64,000 nucleotides of DNA, from the NCBI GenBank assembly GCA_023213395.1, contig CM041465.1, forward strand, positions 41,361,741 to 41,425,740. Direction: 5' to 3'. Under the pieces are notes generated by a model that was not told the origin of the DNA, made no database searches, and saw nothing but the letters and a program-made list of their open reading frames with translations. Every line of letters begins with the position of its first letter. Position 1 is the first letter of the stretch. Source of the DNA: Cycas panzhihuaensis (taxonomy: Eukaryota; Cycadophyta). Position numbers and translations under genes: made by a program. Positions 1-12,480 of the stretch are shown here, in pieces.

Positions 1-2245
1 AGATCATATGGAGGTGGTGAATACATCTCAAAAGAATTTCTAAATTTCTATAAGTTGAATGGGATTCAAAGATAATTCACAACTCCTTATACGCCTCACT
101 CCAACAGAGTTGCTGAAAGACAAAACAAGACCATAATGGAGATGGCTCATAGCATGGTGTATGAAAAGAAAGTTCCCAAGTCATATTGGGCTGAAGCTAT
201 AGGCACTACCTACTATTTAATAAATCAAATCTCTACAAAAGTGTTGGAGAATATCACTCTTGAAGAAGCTTGGTCAGGTAAGAAACCTGATGTCAGTTCT
301 CTCAAAATATTTGGTAGTTAGGCCTTTATTCATATACCTGACAAAGGAGGTTAAAACTAGATGCAAAAAGCATAGAATGTATTATGATAGGATATAGTAA
401 AAACTAAAAAGCTTACAAATGCATAGATCTAAAAATAAATAAGATTTATGTAAGTAGAGACATTGTCTTTAATGATATGAAACTATTTTAGAAGAAATTT
501 TAGAAATCACCACACAAGAAATACTATCAAAAGAATCCTTTTCAACTCACATAGTGACAACTGAAGGAGAAAGCTCATCTATAGAACAACCAACAGAAGA
601 ATCAGTGAACAAGAAAGAGAAGAAACTACCAAAATGATTTATCAAAACCATCGAAGAAGGAAAGAGAGATGTGTTCAAATACAAAACTAGAAGTCAAAGG
701 CTAAAAGCTTTGCTAACTAGAGTCAAACCATAATCATTTCAAGAACCTAGAAATCAATTAGAATGGAGGTTTGTAATGGATTCTAAAATGGAGTCAATAA
801 TAAAAAATTAAACATGGCAATCGATAGAGCTACCTCCAAATAAATGTATCATCAATTGAAAATGGGTCAACAAAATCAAGGAAGGAATGAATTGAAAGGT
901 AGAAAAATATAGAGCTTATCTTATTGCAAAAGGATATACCCAAACAACTAGTGTGGACTTTAAAGAAACCTTTTCTCTGGTGGCCAAAATGGATACAGTA
1001 AGAACAATTATTACTTTGGCAACTTTGAATAAATAGAAAATTTTTTAGCTTGACATAAAAAGTTCTTTTCTAAATAGAGTGCTGGAAGAAGAAGTTTATA
1101 TGGCATAGCCTAAAGGATACATCAAAGAAGGATAAGAACATTTAATATGTAAATTGAAAAAGGTTTTGTATGGGTTGGAACAAGATCCTTAAGCTTGGTA
1201 TTCTAAGTTGGATTAGCATCTATGTCAAAATAGGTTCTAAAGATGTAGTTCTAACTCAAGTATATACATAAGGAAAAGAAATGGACTAATTATAGTCATT
1301 GTTGTTTATGTTGATGATATGATTCTTATAGGAAATGATGAAGAATCTATCATAAGCATGAAAAGGAAACTTGAAAAGAAATTTGAAATAATAGATTTAG
1401 CCCTCCTAAATTATTATTTGGGACTAGAAGTAGACTAACAACATAATCATATTACCTTATCTTAAAAAAAAGTATATAAAAGATTTATTAGTCAAATTAT
1501 AGATGGATGATTGTGATTCTTGTATGATACCCATGGAGGTAAACTACAACTTAGTAGTAAAAAAGGAAGAAGAAGTTATAGATACCACTTTTTACAAACA
1601 ATTGATTAGGAGTTTGATATATCTTACAACCTCCAGACAAGATATATCATATTTAGTAGGACTAGCCTTTAGGTATATGTAGGAACCCAAAGTACGACAT
1701 TAGAAAGTTACAAGAAGAATATTAAGGTACCTATGGGTACAAAAGATCTAAAATTAGTGTAATCTAGCAAAGGGATAGTAGAACTAATAGGATACTATGA
1801 CTCAAACTGGGGTGGTGATAAAGAATAGAGAAAGTCCACAAGTAGACTACTTCTTCTTGGTATCAGTTGTCATTTCTTGGTATAGTAAGAAATACCCCAT
1901 AGTTGTACTTTCATCAATTGAAGCTAAATACAAGGCTATTATAACTGTAATATATGAAGTAGTATGGTTAAGATAACTTCTAAGTGAAGTGGAACAATAA
2001 TAAAATCAAGCAACAATTTTATATTATGACAATCAAAGCACCATCAAGTTGACCAAGAATCCAATTCTTCATGCTATAACAAATCATATAGAAGTACACC
2101 ATCACTTTATAAGAGAAAAAGTTCATAACAAGGAAATTGAATTGGAGTGTTATCCCATTGCTAAACATATTATAGATCTAACAATAAAACCTCTTGAAAA
2201 GGAAGGTTTCAAACTCTAAGAGATAAAATTAGGTTGAAAGAAATA
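1..2245 (+). pseudogene. Copia pol remnant of E: integrase, RT, RNase H
   Basis: The integrase core is visible from base 1 (GGGEY followed by a KEF motif), then an open stretch at 136-321 ending in the LKIFGS block typical of the Copia integrase C-terminal part. RT begins near 770. The conserved KMDTVRTIITL block lies at about 985-1020 and the catalytic YVDD box at 1307-1318 is intact. RNase H follows at about 1795-2220, with the final HIEVHHHFI block near 2090. Many in-frame TAG/TAA codons break the reading, including the codons for a conserved Trp (1034-1036) and a conserved Gln (1046-1048) just before the LDIK motif. It encodes no functional protein. Confidence 0.85.
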
Positions 2246-2261
2246 AAACATTAAGAAAGGG

Positions 2262-2353
2262 TGTTAGGATATAATGTTTTATCCTAAGATTAAAGGGTAA
2301 TGTTGCACATCCTCAATTTGTAACTTACACCAAATATTATGACACATGTCAAT
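2262..2353 (+). repeat. 3' LTR of E, first part
   Basis: Begins TGTTAGGATATAATG directly after the purine-rich tract at 2254-2261. It stops at the TCAAT target site (2349-2353) of element D and continues at 11645. Confidence 0.75.
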
Positions 2354-2702
2354 TGATGGATTCAGAGGAGCAGAGCAAGGCATTAGATCAAATGCATTTT
2401 GAGAAAATAAGTGATTTCTGGATGTAAGCAGTGTTAAAAAATACTAGGGGGATATTCCCACCCTTTAAATAGATTTTTTGGGGAGGCGACAAGTGCCATC
2501 ACCCTACTTATATATTAGCCAATATATAATTCAAAATATATTAAAATAATAATAATAATAAATAAAAATATGTACCTTAATAAAGTGGTGTCAGCTCCTG
2601 GTGGCTATTGGGAGGCTCAAGGTACCCTAGGGGACCTTAAAGGTGGCTTTGAGGGGCCCTAGGCACACATGTCTTTTAATAGCATTAGGGTTAGTTCCAA
2701 CA
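2354..2702 (-). repeat. 3' LTR of D
   Basis: 349-bp terminal repeat matching 11292-11639, including the shared GGGGACCTTAAAGGTGGCTT block. On the minus strand it starts TGTTGGAAC and ends with TCA at 2354. Confidence 0.93.
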
Positions 2703-2714
2703 TTCTCCCCCATA
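2703..2714 (-). promoter_or_regulatory. Polypurine tract of D
   Basis: Minus strand reads TATGGGGGAGAA immediately upstream of the 3' LTR, the place where plus-strand DNA synthesis is primed. Element C carries a nearly identical tract at 29361-29372. Confidence 0.8.
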
Positions 2715-5520
2715 AGCCTAATATGTACGACTCCCAGATTTTTTTTGAACTTCTTAAATTTGATCTTTCCCAAATCCTTTGTAAAAATATCTGTTGTCTG
2801 ATCTTCAATGCTATAATAAGCTAACTTGATCTCATCTACTTGTACAAGTTCTCAAATGAAGTGGTGTTAAGTCTTAATATATTTTGTTCTACCATGGAAT
2901 ACCAGATTTTTGGCCATTTAGATAGTGCTTTGATTGTCACACTAAATTCTAGTGGGACCTTGTTGTTTAATCTAAAAATCCTATAAAAGTCTTCTTAGCC
3001 ATATTAATTCATAAGCTCTTAAAACTATAGCATTATGTTCTGCCTCAATTGTGGATAAGGAAACAATATTTTGCTTCTTTGTACTCTAAGCTACTGCTAA
3101 TGATCCCATACTGAATATGTAACCTATGGTGGACTTTCTATCATCAACATCACCTGCCCAATCTGAATCTGTGTAACCAATTAACTAAAATTTGGATGTG
3201 GCTTTATAATATAACCCAAAATCTGGAGTCCCTTTAAGGTATCGAAGGATTCTTTTGGCAGCTTACCAATGAGAGGTCTTTGGATCCTACATGAACCTGG
3301 ACACAACACTGACTGAATATGTTATATCTGGTCAAGTAGATATTAAATATATTAAGCTACCAATGAGTTATCTATAGAGTGTGGGATCAATCGAAGTCGA
3401 GTCATCTGTCTTAGAAAGTTTGATTCTAATTTCTGTTGGTATTGTCAATGGTTTATAATTTGTCATTCTAAATCTTTATATTAGATCCAATATATATTTA
3501 TATTGAGAGATGAAGATTCCTTGTTTGTCCTACCAAACTTCCAATCTTAGGAAGTAATGCATGAGGCCTAAGTTTATCATCTCAAATTCCTTACATATAG
3601 CATCTTTAAACTGATGTAAAAGATGGGAATCATTTCTAATATAAATAAAATCATCCATAGATACCTACAATCAATATTGAACTTCCCTTGATTTGAGTGT
3701 ATAAGTTTGGATCTACTTGATATATGTCAAACCCTTAATCTATAAAATACTTGTTTATGTGGGAATACTAAGCCTTGAGCGCTTGTTTTATACCATATAG
3801 TGCCTTTTCTAACTTGAACACTTTGTTTTCTTCCCCCCTGACTTCAAAACTCAGGGGTCAAGTGATGCATATGTCTTCTTTGACATAACCATTTAAGAAA
3901 GCACTTTTCATATCCATTTGATAAACTTTCTAACCCATTTGGGCAACTAAACTCATCATTATGTGAATAGATTCTATCCTAGCGATAGGGGTAAATGTTT
4001 CTATATAATTTATGCCTTCTCTTTGGGTATATCCTTTTGCAAACAATCTAGCTTTGTATTTGTTTATGGATCTATCTGAGTAGAACTTAGTCTTATAGAC
4101 CTATTTGGTGCCAATATCTTTCTTATTTGGTGGCAAATCCATGAGTTCCTAAGTATCGTTCTTAATAATAGACTTATATTCCTCTTTCATGGCTTTCTAC
4201 CAATATTCATGTTGATTAGCCTTATCAAAGGTTTGAGGCTCATGAATTTCGAGTACCTTACTTATTAGGGTAAAGTTGACCTTACAGGAGCGTGTGGATC
4301 TTCTATTGTTATTTAATATATTTCCCAAATCATGGTTGTGATGAACCCATTTAGGTAGATGTTGTAGTAGAGGTTGAGATGATGTTCCTTCCCTAGTTAG
4401 TTCCTAGATATTTCTCCACATAGGAGGCACATATTTGAACTTACTTGATGTGTTAAATTTAATGGCAATCTCCTTCAGCTTTTCCTGATTATCTTGGTAG
4501 TATGTGTCTTCCTAAAATTTGACATCTCTACTCACCATAACTTTTCTTCATTTTAAATCATAAACTTTGTAGGATTTAGAAGATTCACTGTAGCCAATAA
4601 AGATATATTTGACACTATGGTCATCCAACTTAGTTCTTCTTTGATCAAGAATATGGGCATATGCTAGACATTTAAATACCATAAGATGATGTATACTTGG
4701 TTTATAACTGGTCTGCTTCTTCTAGAGTTTTCCAACTAAGCACTTTAGTGGAACATCTATTGAGTTGGTAGACAACTATATGAACTACTTTAGCCTAAAA
4801 TTCATGGCCTAAGTTCTTATCCTTAAGCATACATCATGTCATTTTAATAATAGTTCTATTTTTTCTTTTTGCTACACCATTTTATTATGGGGTGTAGGGG
4901 TTGGTAAATTATCTCTTGATTCCATGGTGGATACAATAGTCCTTAAAAGCTTTAGATGTAAACTCTCCCCTATTATCTAATATTAGAGAAAGGATATGAT
5001 ATCCACTTTATCGCTCAACAAAGGTTTTGAAGTTAACAAAGTGGTCGAAAGCATCTAATTTATATCTTAGAAAGAAAACCTATGTCTTTCTTGTGAATTC
5101 ATTAATAAATGTGAGAAAATACTTTGCACCTGCTAAGGAGGGAGTATTCATCGGTCCACAAATGTCTATGTATACTAGTTGAAGAGGGGTAGATGCATAA
5201 TGGCTAAAATCTGGAAAGCTTTCTCTATGTTGTTTACCAAGAAGGCATCCCTCACACAACTTTTTATTAACATCAATAGGTGGTAAACCATTAACCATAT
5301 CCAACCTTTTTATAAGAGCCAAGCTGTTATAGTTAAGGTGAACAAACCGTCTATGCCACAAATCACTATCTATTATAGTTGAAGTTTTGAGGGCATAGGT
5401 TTCTGAAGGAATGAGGATATGCTTAAATAAACAATCTTTAATCATTATATCTTTGGTAACAATAACTTTATTTTTTCTCTTGTCTTTGATGACATATTCA
5501 CTATTGTCAAAAATCACCTT
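2715..5520 (-). pseudogene. Copia pol remnant of D: integrase, RT, RNase H
   Basis: Minus strand. The best open segment (5517 down to 5080) holds the GAG-pre-integrase region and integrase N-terminus, with the H-H-C-C zinc-binding pattern (WHRRFVH, then CEGC) and the start of the catalytic core (YIDICGPM). RT follows, with the QMDMKSAFLNG block near 3900 and a worn active site reading MDDFIYI near 3650. RNase H ends with a DIFTKDLGK-type block near 2770. A conserved Trp codon before the QMDMK block is TAG (3930-3932). Many stops make it non-functional. Domain order integrase before RT identifies Copia. Confidence 0.88.
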
Positions 5521-5526
5521 ATAGTC

Positions 5527-6933
5527 TTATCCCATCATCTGTCCTACCAATAACAAGTTTTTTCTTAGGCTAGGGACGTATAAGACATCATCTAAGTATC
5601 TATATTTACTAATATTAATCAACAAGGTAATGTTATATTTCCCAACTAATTGATGAGAAGTATTATCTCCAAACATAATTGATCCTTTTCTATTTTTATC
5701 CAAGGTTTGAAATAAATATTCTTTATGGGTCATGTAGGTTGAACAACCTAAATCAATATACCAACTATCATCCTCTTCTTCCTTAATAGAAAAATTTGAT
5801 AGAAATAACCTATTATTAACCTTTGATTCTGATGAATTTGAAGCATGTCCTCTAGATGGTAGGCCATATTTTAAAAAATATTTATCTTCAGTGTGACCAT
5901 TTCTATGACAATAAGTACAATGCAATGGATCTCTTCTCCTATAACTTAGGCTTCAACTTCTTAGTTGAGAATGATCAATATTAAAAGATCTCTTCCTTTC
6001 CTTATAGTGTTGAGGAGGGTTGTCCCTTGGTCTGTTATTATAATATTCTTGATTTGTCCTTGAAGATTGAGGATTCCCTTGGTAATATAGACAACAAGGA
6101 TGATTCTCAACTTGTCTCTTTTGATTGGTATTTCTTGGAGGATCTTTATATTATTGGGGTCCTCCTTGCCTCTTTTGGTAAGGGGCTTGATATTGTGGAG
6201 GGTCTTGTTTAATTTCCTTTCTAGGATTTCTACATTTTCTCCTTGGAGGAGAATCCTTTTATCTTGAGGTTCTTGCTTGGGAATTAGATTGAATACAGGC
6301 CTTTATAGCAAAGATATGTTTTAAAGATTCATTTGCACTTTGCTACTCTTCTATAGACATGATCATGGCCCTAAGTTGTTCTACTTTGAGGGTACTTAGA
6401 TCCTTTGATACATTGATACTAGTAGCTACTATTTCAAAATGTTTTACAACTCCTACACATCTAAGGATTCTTTCAACTACCCTTTGTTCAGTTAGGGCAT
6501 CCTTAAGTGACATCATTTAGTTTATAATATCTTAGACTTTGGTCATAAATTCTGTTACTAATTCATGGGGCATCATATGTAAATTTTTAAACTTACTTCT
6601 CAAGTTTTGTAATTTAGAGGAGGTTGCTCCTTCATATATTAGTTGTAAATTATCCGAAACTTCTTTAGACTTAATTGATTTACTAACTCTTGGGAACACA
6701 TGATCTTCTAATATGCAAAAGATAGGGGCTAAGGCTTCGTTATTCTTTTTGACATTTTCTTTGTAGGTAACTTTTTCTACATTAGATAAATTTAGTCCTA
6801 ATTCATTGTATCTAGTTCTCACAATATCCTACATGTCGTTAGCTATGAGGATAGGTCTCGTCCTCCCACTCTAGTTTAGGAAATTATTTCTATTAAATTT
6901 TGGGATAATCATGTTCCCAAAACTAGAAATCAT
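5527..6933 (-). pseudogene. Copia gag and protease remnant of D
   Basis: Minus strand. Gag can be read from an ATG at 6931-6933 through an open segment at 6822-6532, interrupted by stops. A zinc knuckle lies at about 5920-5880 with pattern C-x2-C-x4-H-x4-Y, so the last Cys has become Tyr. The protease-like segment (5925-5527) has WYIDLGCSTYMT where Copia proteases have a D-S/T-G active site, so the site is altered (D-L-G). It ends with the NLLLVGQM block that normally precedes GAG-pre-integrase. Confidence 0.82.
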
Positions 6934-9900
6934 CTTGAATTAAAGTTGTATTGATCAAATATGACAAATGAGATTTCAAAAGTTGAATGCGAATATTTAA
7001 AAAAAGATATTTAAAATTAAATTTTAAAAAAGGTTTCAATGTAAAAATTCACTTCCAAATATAACCCAAGGTTTTTCCCAAAGTTTTAAATAAGTGAACT
7101 AGGACCTATGAAGGCTACTAGGCTCTAAGTTTAAGTTTCTCCTAGGGCAACCTTTGTTTGCTATCCTGTCTAGTGGCACCTACCCACAAATGGTAAAATA
7201 GGGACCTGATATACTGATACATGAGCGCTAGACTCTATATACCTCAGTACATGGGCTGTTAAGAAGGTTTTTACATCCCCCTAGTTGTTGGTCCACCTAC
7301 GCTAGACTTATGCCTAGTGACAGATCTAGTGGTGAAGGTTCTCGAACCAAGGCACTCACCCTCTCTAGGTCTAGCCTTAATCTCTAAACACCATAAAAGG
7401 AACAGGTTCTGCACCTTATCTTGCCACTGAATACACCTGATAGCTAATGGTTATCCTCATCTAATATGAGTAGGCTGATTAGTGTGTGCGGGGTGGTAAC
7501 TTTAGGGGTCCTAATTGTTCCCCTTGCAAGGCTAGAAAAAATAAGGTGGTTCAATTTGATATTATCTTATTTAATGTGAAAAATAAATTATTTAGTAGTG
7601 TATTCTTGCTTAGGGTTTAAAAAAATCCTTTTATATAATAAAAAAAAACTTGAAAATAAAATAATAACCTCTAAGCAAGATGAAATAAATAATAAACTCT
7701 TTAAAAGAGATAAGAAAGTAAATACTTTTTTAAAAGAAAAAATACAATGCCCTTTTAAAAAAATGAAAGATGTCTTTGGAAAGTAAATCAACTAAATACA
7801 ACTTTTATAAGCGCAAGAAGTAAGTGAAAATTTTCAACAATGATGAATAAAAATTAAAAACCTTTCAATAAGTGTATGTCTTTTGAATAAATGACAAACT
7901 TATAAGATATAATTTCAGATAAACTTTAAAATATAATAAATATATAAGTAAATTTTAAATGTAACTAAGATCCTCTTAACTATATAGATCTGAATTAAAA
8001 TTTTGATGATGAAAAATTAAAAAAATTCTTAACCTTTTGATTTTTCAAATAAATAACCACGAATTTGAGTAAGAATATGACTTTCTTTTTAATGCAAGAA
8101 ATCCTTTTACCTTGAAGAAAATGTATAATACTAGAAATATGAAATATATATGTATATTTTTACTTTGAAAGATATAAATATGAAGAAGAAACCTTTAAAA
8201 AAAATGAATTGTGCCTATTTAAGTTACAGAACTACTTGGCTTGTTACTTGCTTTATGATCAATTTTTGATACAAAATAACTTAAAAGAAGCTTATATGAA
8301 AGTCAAACGAAAGCCTTAAGCATGTATTATAAGTGATTAATAAGAAATAAAATAAAGAACTCCTTAAAAAAGGTTTAGAAGACAAGCTTGTTAGGATATA
8401 TTGAATGTTCAAGTTGAGACACTTCAAAGCTATACTAAACAATGTCAAAATAAAGTGAAATTATACTAGTTTGAAGATCAATGAAATATCTAGTCAATGA
8501 AATTGACCGTTTTAAGAACAGGTTCCTACAAGTTAAGATTTTAATATACAAAAAATGTGGTCCTTCTTTTGAGACTTAACTAGAGCTTAAGGCTCAAAAA
8601 TATTATAAAATGCTAGTAAAAACTTGTATAACAATGTAAAATTGTCAAATATAATTTAGAGAGCTACTTCATATACTTTCAGTTTAAAACTTTGAGAAAT
8701 AATATATAAAAAATATGTAATAATGACAAATTAAGAACTATTGTGTACGTCAGATTTAATATCTTAGAGCAGCTACAAAATAGACTCAAAATGAAATAAA
8801 AATAACTTAAAATTATAGATCTCAAAAAAACTTTCACCAAAATTAGACAGTACTCAATTCTAAGTGATGAAGCTCAAGATATGAAAGAAACCATAAAAGG
8901 TGTTCTACCAAGGTTAATCAGATAGATAATAAAAATAAGGTCAACTTTAACCTATTAAAACCTACAAGATATTGAGTCAAATTAAGAAAAAAAAACCTTT
9001 AGACAATAGTGATATGAATCAAGATTCTAACGAATCTTACAGTTTTGAAATATGATTTCTAGTTGAGTAGATATAGCTAAAAATGTAAGTGGTACTTTTT
9101 ATGTAAATATACTAAAAAACACTAAAGTGTCACATTCACTGATTAAAATAATGATTAAAATAAATACTAAAAAATAAAATAAGTAAATAGTGATAAAGTT
9201 CAATGAAAATAAATTGTTGTAGAGTAGATCTGAGTAGAAAATGGTCTTTTGGTGATAAAACATAACTTAGTAAAAAAATGTTTTTATGAAAATAGTTTAA
9301 AAACCTTTAAAAAAGGAATAATCAACTTTAAACTGATTGAAAATAGGTCAAATTAGCTCCGAATATGGTATATGACCAGTCAAAATTATACCTCAAAAAA
9401 TTTTAGTTGTAATAGGATAGGTTTTATTAGAAACTTATGACCTAGTCAAGAGTTATGGCAAAAATTATCTGGGTACCCTATGTTGAATGAAAAAAAAAAA
9501 AAAACTTTATAACTTTTGTTGGCCCCTTTTGAAACAAGTTAAGGGTCATGTGGAGGTACATAGGGTTGGGAGCTAAATGCCAAAGGGGTCTAGTACCCTT
9601 TAAACACCTAGATCTCAAAAATATATACAATTTACTTTGATTTTTAAAACTTTATAAATTAAAAAAATAATTGAATCGAAATAAAATTCCACCATTGTAA
9701 GTACACTAACAGCAAAATGGAGCATAAATAGAATTGAAAAAACACAAAAAAACCAAATACTAGACTTCTAGGTTGATGCACTTTTAAATCATTAACAGAA
9801 AATATACATATATATATTTTTATTCATAAGAAAAAAAGTAAAAGAATGGAAACTTATCAACCTATGTCGTATCAAAAAACTCTACGTGAATGACACCAAC

Positions 9901-11277
9901 TATCGAAGCTTTTGCAAAATGGAGAGATTTAACGTTGGGATTAATCAGAAATGATTTTGCTACAAGCCTTGTTAATTATCTACTTGAGATCTTGAGTATA
10001 ACCATTAATTATTTTGTATTTCAGATATTTATATGTTCCATGTTTGTATCCACCATACGTATCAATGTTTATTTATGTACCTTATGCGCGCAAATCATCA
10101 TCTCTTTATGCACTGATAAAAGGGTTCTGTTTTATCATTTGAGTGGTTACTTCACTATGATTTATATAGATCTTGGTTGAGATGCTTCTCCTTGTGGAGT
10201 CTTTTATGGATCAAAGGATAAGCATATCCTTCTCTCACTACGCATCTCTGATTTAGACACCGACTCCTTGAGATTGGTCTTCCTGAAAGATGCCAGAGTA
10301 GAAGGGAAAGAAAACAGGAAGGCCAGGTTGTGGTGTAGGTTCAGGCTCGGTACAATTACCCTTCACAAAATCTAAAAATTCTAGAAGAGCATAGAGCTTC
10401 TCATTAGGAAGCTCTCGTTCCAACACTGTTAAATGTTATGACTAGCTTACGATATTAAAATTCACTTCTACTTACCCTCTATATTTTTAATATCTTTTGA
10501 ATCCAATGCTCGAGATTTTAAAATAGATATGAGGTTCCAAACGATGTCCATTGCAGTGCTGCAGGAGGCTTTGGAGGCTTATTTGGTAGTTGAACCTGTG
10601 TAGGTACCTAAAGTCATTCAAAATGAAGTGCATACGAGGAACATAGACTAATGCTGAGAGGTAAATATCTATTACAAGTGACAGCCTTACATGGCGTAAG
10701 GCTTCAGACCCCTACCTAGTGCCTAATGGTACATTGAGAATCTCAAAACAAAGGCACAATCTAAGCACAAGAGACTCATGGAACCAGAGGGAAAAGTAAT
10801 GGAGAATGGAAGAGGAATGAAGATGGTATCAAAGGATGAAGTAACGGAGAATGGAAGAGGAATGACGTGGATCAACTGTGAATCTAAGAGATTACAAAAA
10901 CACAAGAAAGTAAGGTGGGAGAAAAGCATGATCTATATGAGTATAGGCTTTTACGAGGATCTGTGCTCTTTTTTATTATATGAATACTTCAAATAAATCA
11001 ATTTTAAAAAAATATATATTGACAAAAATATATCAAATACATAACAAGTATATATATTTGTATTAAAAAAAATGAAGAACCTAGTAAAGTCACTATGACA
11101 GGTTTGTAGTACTGACTTTAGAGCCTAAGAATGTCTTGCACAGTGGTCGAAACTCAAAACTATCTTCTCTAGTAGACAGGTGGACTTACCAGGATTCTAA
11201 CTAGCAGTCATGTGCAGTTGTTTTCCTAGATGTATGAGAAGCTAGATCAACATAAATGATTATCAAGCACCTCTTTG
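6934..11277 (-). other. Long leader region of D (4.3 kb, no coding seen)
   Basis: Lies between the PBS and the gag ATG on the minus strand. AT-rich with A-runs; the block at about 7100-7540 is more GC-balanced. I find no protein homology. Short open stretches (9890-10180 plus strand, 7598-7786 both strands, 10723-10996 both strands) look like chance openings in low-complexity sequence. It could be a true long 5' leader or contain an unrecognised older insertion. Confidence 0.6.
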
Positions 11278-11289
11278 GCTCTAATACCA
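11278..11289 (-). promoter_or_regulatory. Primer binding site of D
   Basis: Minus strand reads TGGTATTAGAGC, one base from the common plant Copia PBS TGGTATCAGAGC (initiator tRNA-Met), two bases from the 5' LTR end. Confidence 0.88.
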
Positions 11290-11291
11290 AA

Positions 11292-11639
11292 TGATAGATT
11301 CAGAGGAGTAGAGCAGGATGTTAGATTAAATGTGTTTTGAGAAAACAAGTGATTTTTGAATATAGGTGGTGTTAAGAGACATCATGGAGGTATTCCCACC
11401 CTTTAAATAGAGTTTTTGGGGAGGTGGCAAGCACCATCACCCTACCTACACATTAGCTAATATATAATTCAAAATATATAAAAAAAATAACAATAATAAA
11501 TAAAAATATGTACCTTAATAAAGTTTGTCAGCTCTTGGTGGCTATTAGGAGGTTCAAGGTGCCCTAGGGGACCTTAAAGGTGGCTTTGAGGGGTCCTAAG
11601 TGCACAGGTCTTTTAATAGCATTGGGGTTAGTCCTAACA
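11292..11639 (-). repeat. 5' LTR of D
   Basis: 348-bp copy of the 2354-2702 repeat, followed by the second TCAAT duplication at 11640-11644. Confidence 0.93.
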
Positions 11640-11644
11640 TCAAT

Positions 11645-11773
11645 CTGGGAAGAGTTAGTTACAAATCAAATTGTAATGGATATAACATTAATGTATATTT
11701 ATAAAGACTATGTCTCCAAGTTAATTCAAGTATTCATTCCCTTTTTTATCTTTAATTTTACTCTATTTTAACA
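11645..11773 (+). repeat. 3' LTR of E, second part
   Basis: Resumes after the D insertion and ends ...TTTTAACA, like the GCTAACA end of the related element A LTR. TATTTATAAAG near 11695 corresponds to the TATA-like stretch in the element A LTR. Confidence 0.7.
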
Positions 11774-11778
11774 TTAAT

Positions 11779-12480
11779 ATGGTGGAAGTTTGGAAAGCCT
11801 CTATCTCAACCAAACTCCATAAACTAGATACTCCACCTAAGGATAAGTCTTTGAACTCACCTCCTCATTTATTGATTAGACCTATTCACTTTAGGTATAT
11901 ACCACAACTCACCAAGAGAGGCTCTTTCTCACTTATACAAGAGTTAAATACTAATCCTATTGAAATCTCAATCATGGATCTCTTAAAACATTACCCTGAT
12001 AAAAGGTATCTCCTTTTGGATAAACTAGGAGTGCCTAAACCAAATTCTCCTAGAAACCCTAGCTTGGTCTTTAACCTTGCTCTATTGCATAATGAAGAGG
12101 AATGAAATCACAATGAGACTACTCCTTTATATATTAAAATAATAAAGGAAGATATTAAAATTAATAGGTACAAAGTAGATAGAGGCTCTTTTATTAATAT
12201 CATCCCCTTATGCCTCCTAAAGGATCTTGAGATTTTTGCTTATAAGCATGTTGATTGGGTTTGTCAAGGCTGTGATAAGAATAAAAAAACCTCAATTGGT
12301 CAAGTCACTATGCCTCTTACTTTAGCAAGTAATACTATTATAGTGAAAATCATTATCATTGACTTCAATATTGAGTTCAACATGCTTCTAGATTGATATT
12401 ATATTAGTTAAATATTGGCCATTTATTCTTTACTATTTGGTGAGCTCAAGTTTATCCATGAGGAAGAGCCTAAACTTATC
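11779..12480 (+). pseudogene. Gypsy-type gag-protease remnant
   Basis: An open segment (11779-12105) runs in frame past a stop into a stretch with YKVDRGSFINIIP near 12170-12210, resembling the D-x-G-S-S-x-N-I-L-P protease active-site region of plant Gypsy pol; here the DTG/DSG position reads D-R-G. A later IIDFNIEFNMLLD segment (about 12355-12395) resembles the distal protease block. Stop codons interrupt it and no RT was found downstream. Assignment rests on these two weak motifs and on order. Confidence 0.5.

Larger units (their letters stand above)
2354..11639 (-). mobile_element. Ty1/Copia element D, complete structure, minus strand
   Basis: Full-length minus-strand Copia of 9.3 kb. It has two LTRs (2354-2702 and 11292-11639), each reading TG...CA, a PBS beside the right LTR, a polypurine tract beside the left LTR, and a perfect 5-bp target duplication TCAAT (2349-2353 and 11640-11644). 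It sits inside the 3' LTR of E. Coding order on the minus strand is gag (from 6933), zinc knuckle and protease, integrase, RT, RNase H (ending near 2715). By eye the LTRs differ at about 14% of positions, mostly transitions. The 4.3 kb between the PBS and gag is unusually long. Confidence 0.93.
1..11773 (+). mobile_element. Ty1/Copia element E, 3' part, split by element D
   Basis: Plus-strand Copia that enters the window inside its integrase. It runs through RT and RNase H (1-2245) into a 3' LTR starting TGTTAGGAT at 2262, just after a purine-rich AAGAAAGGG tract. The LTR is interrupted at 2353 by element D and resumes at 11645, ending ...TTTTAACA at 11773. The two LTR parts add up to about 221 bp. 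Its proteins and LTR resemble element A (23851-29131), so E and A belong to one lineage. The 5' LTR lies outside the window, so its own target duplication cannot be checked. Decayed by many stop codons. Confidence 0.85.

Noticed and set aside
7588-7791. Overlapping openings on both strands
   Set aside because: Lys/Phe-rich product of A- and T-runs.
9890-10180. 96-codon plus-strand opening in the leader of D
   Set aside because: Antisense to the element, hydrophobic low-information sequence, no domain; likely chance.
10723-10996. Overlapping openings on both strands near 10.8 kb
   Set aside because: Short repeated GGAGAATGGAAGAGGAATGA-type motif creates them; no homology recognised.
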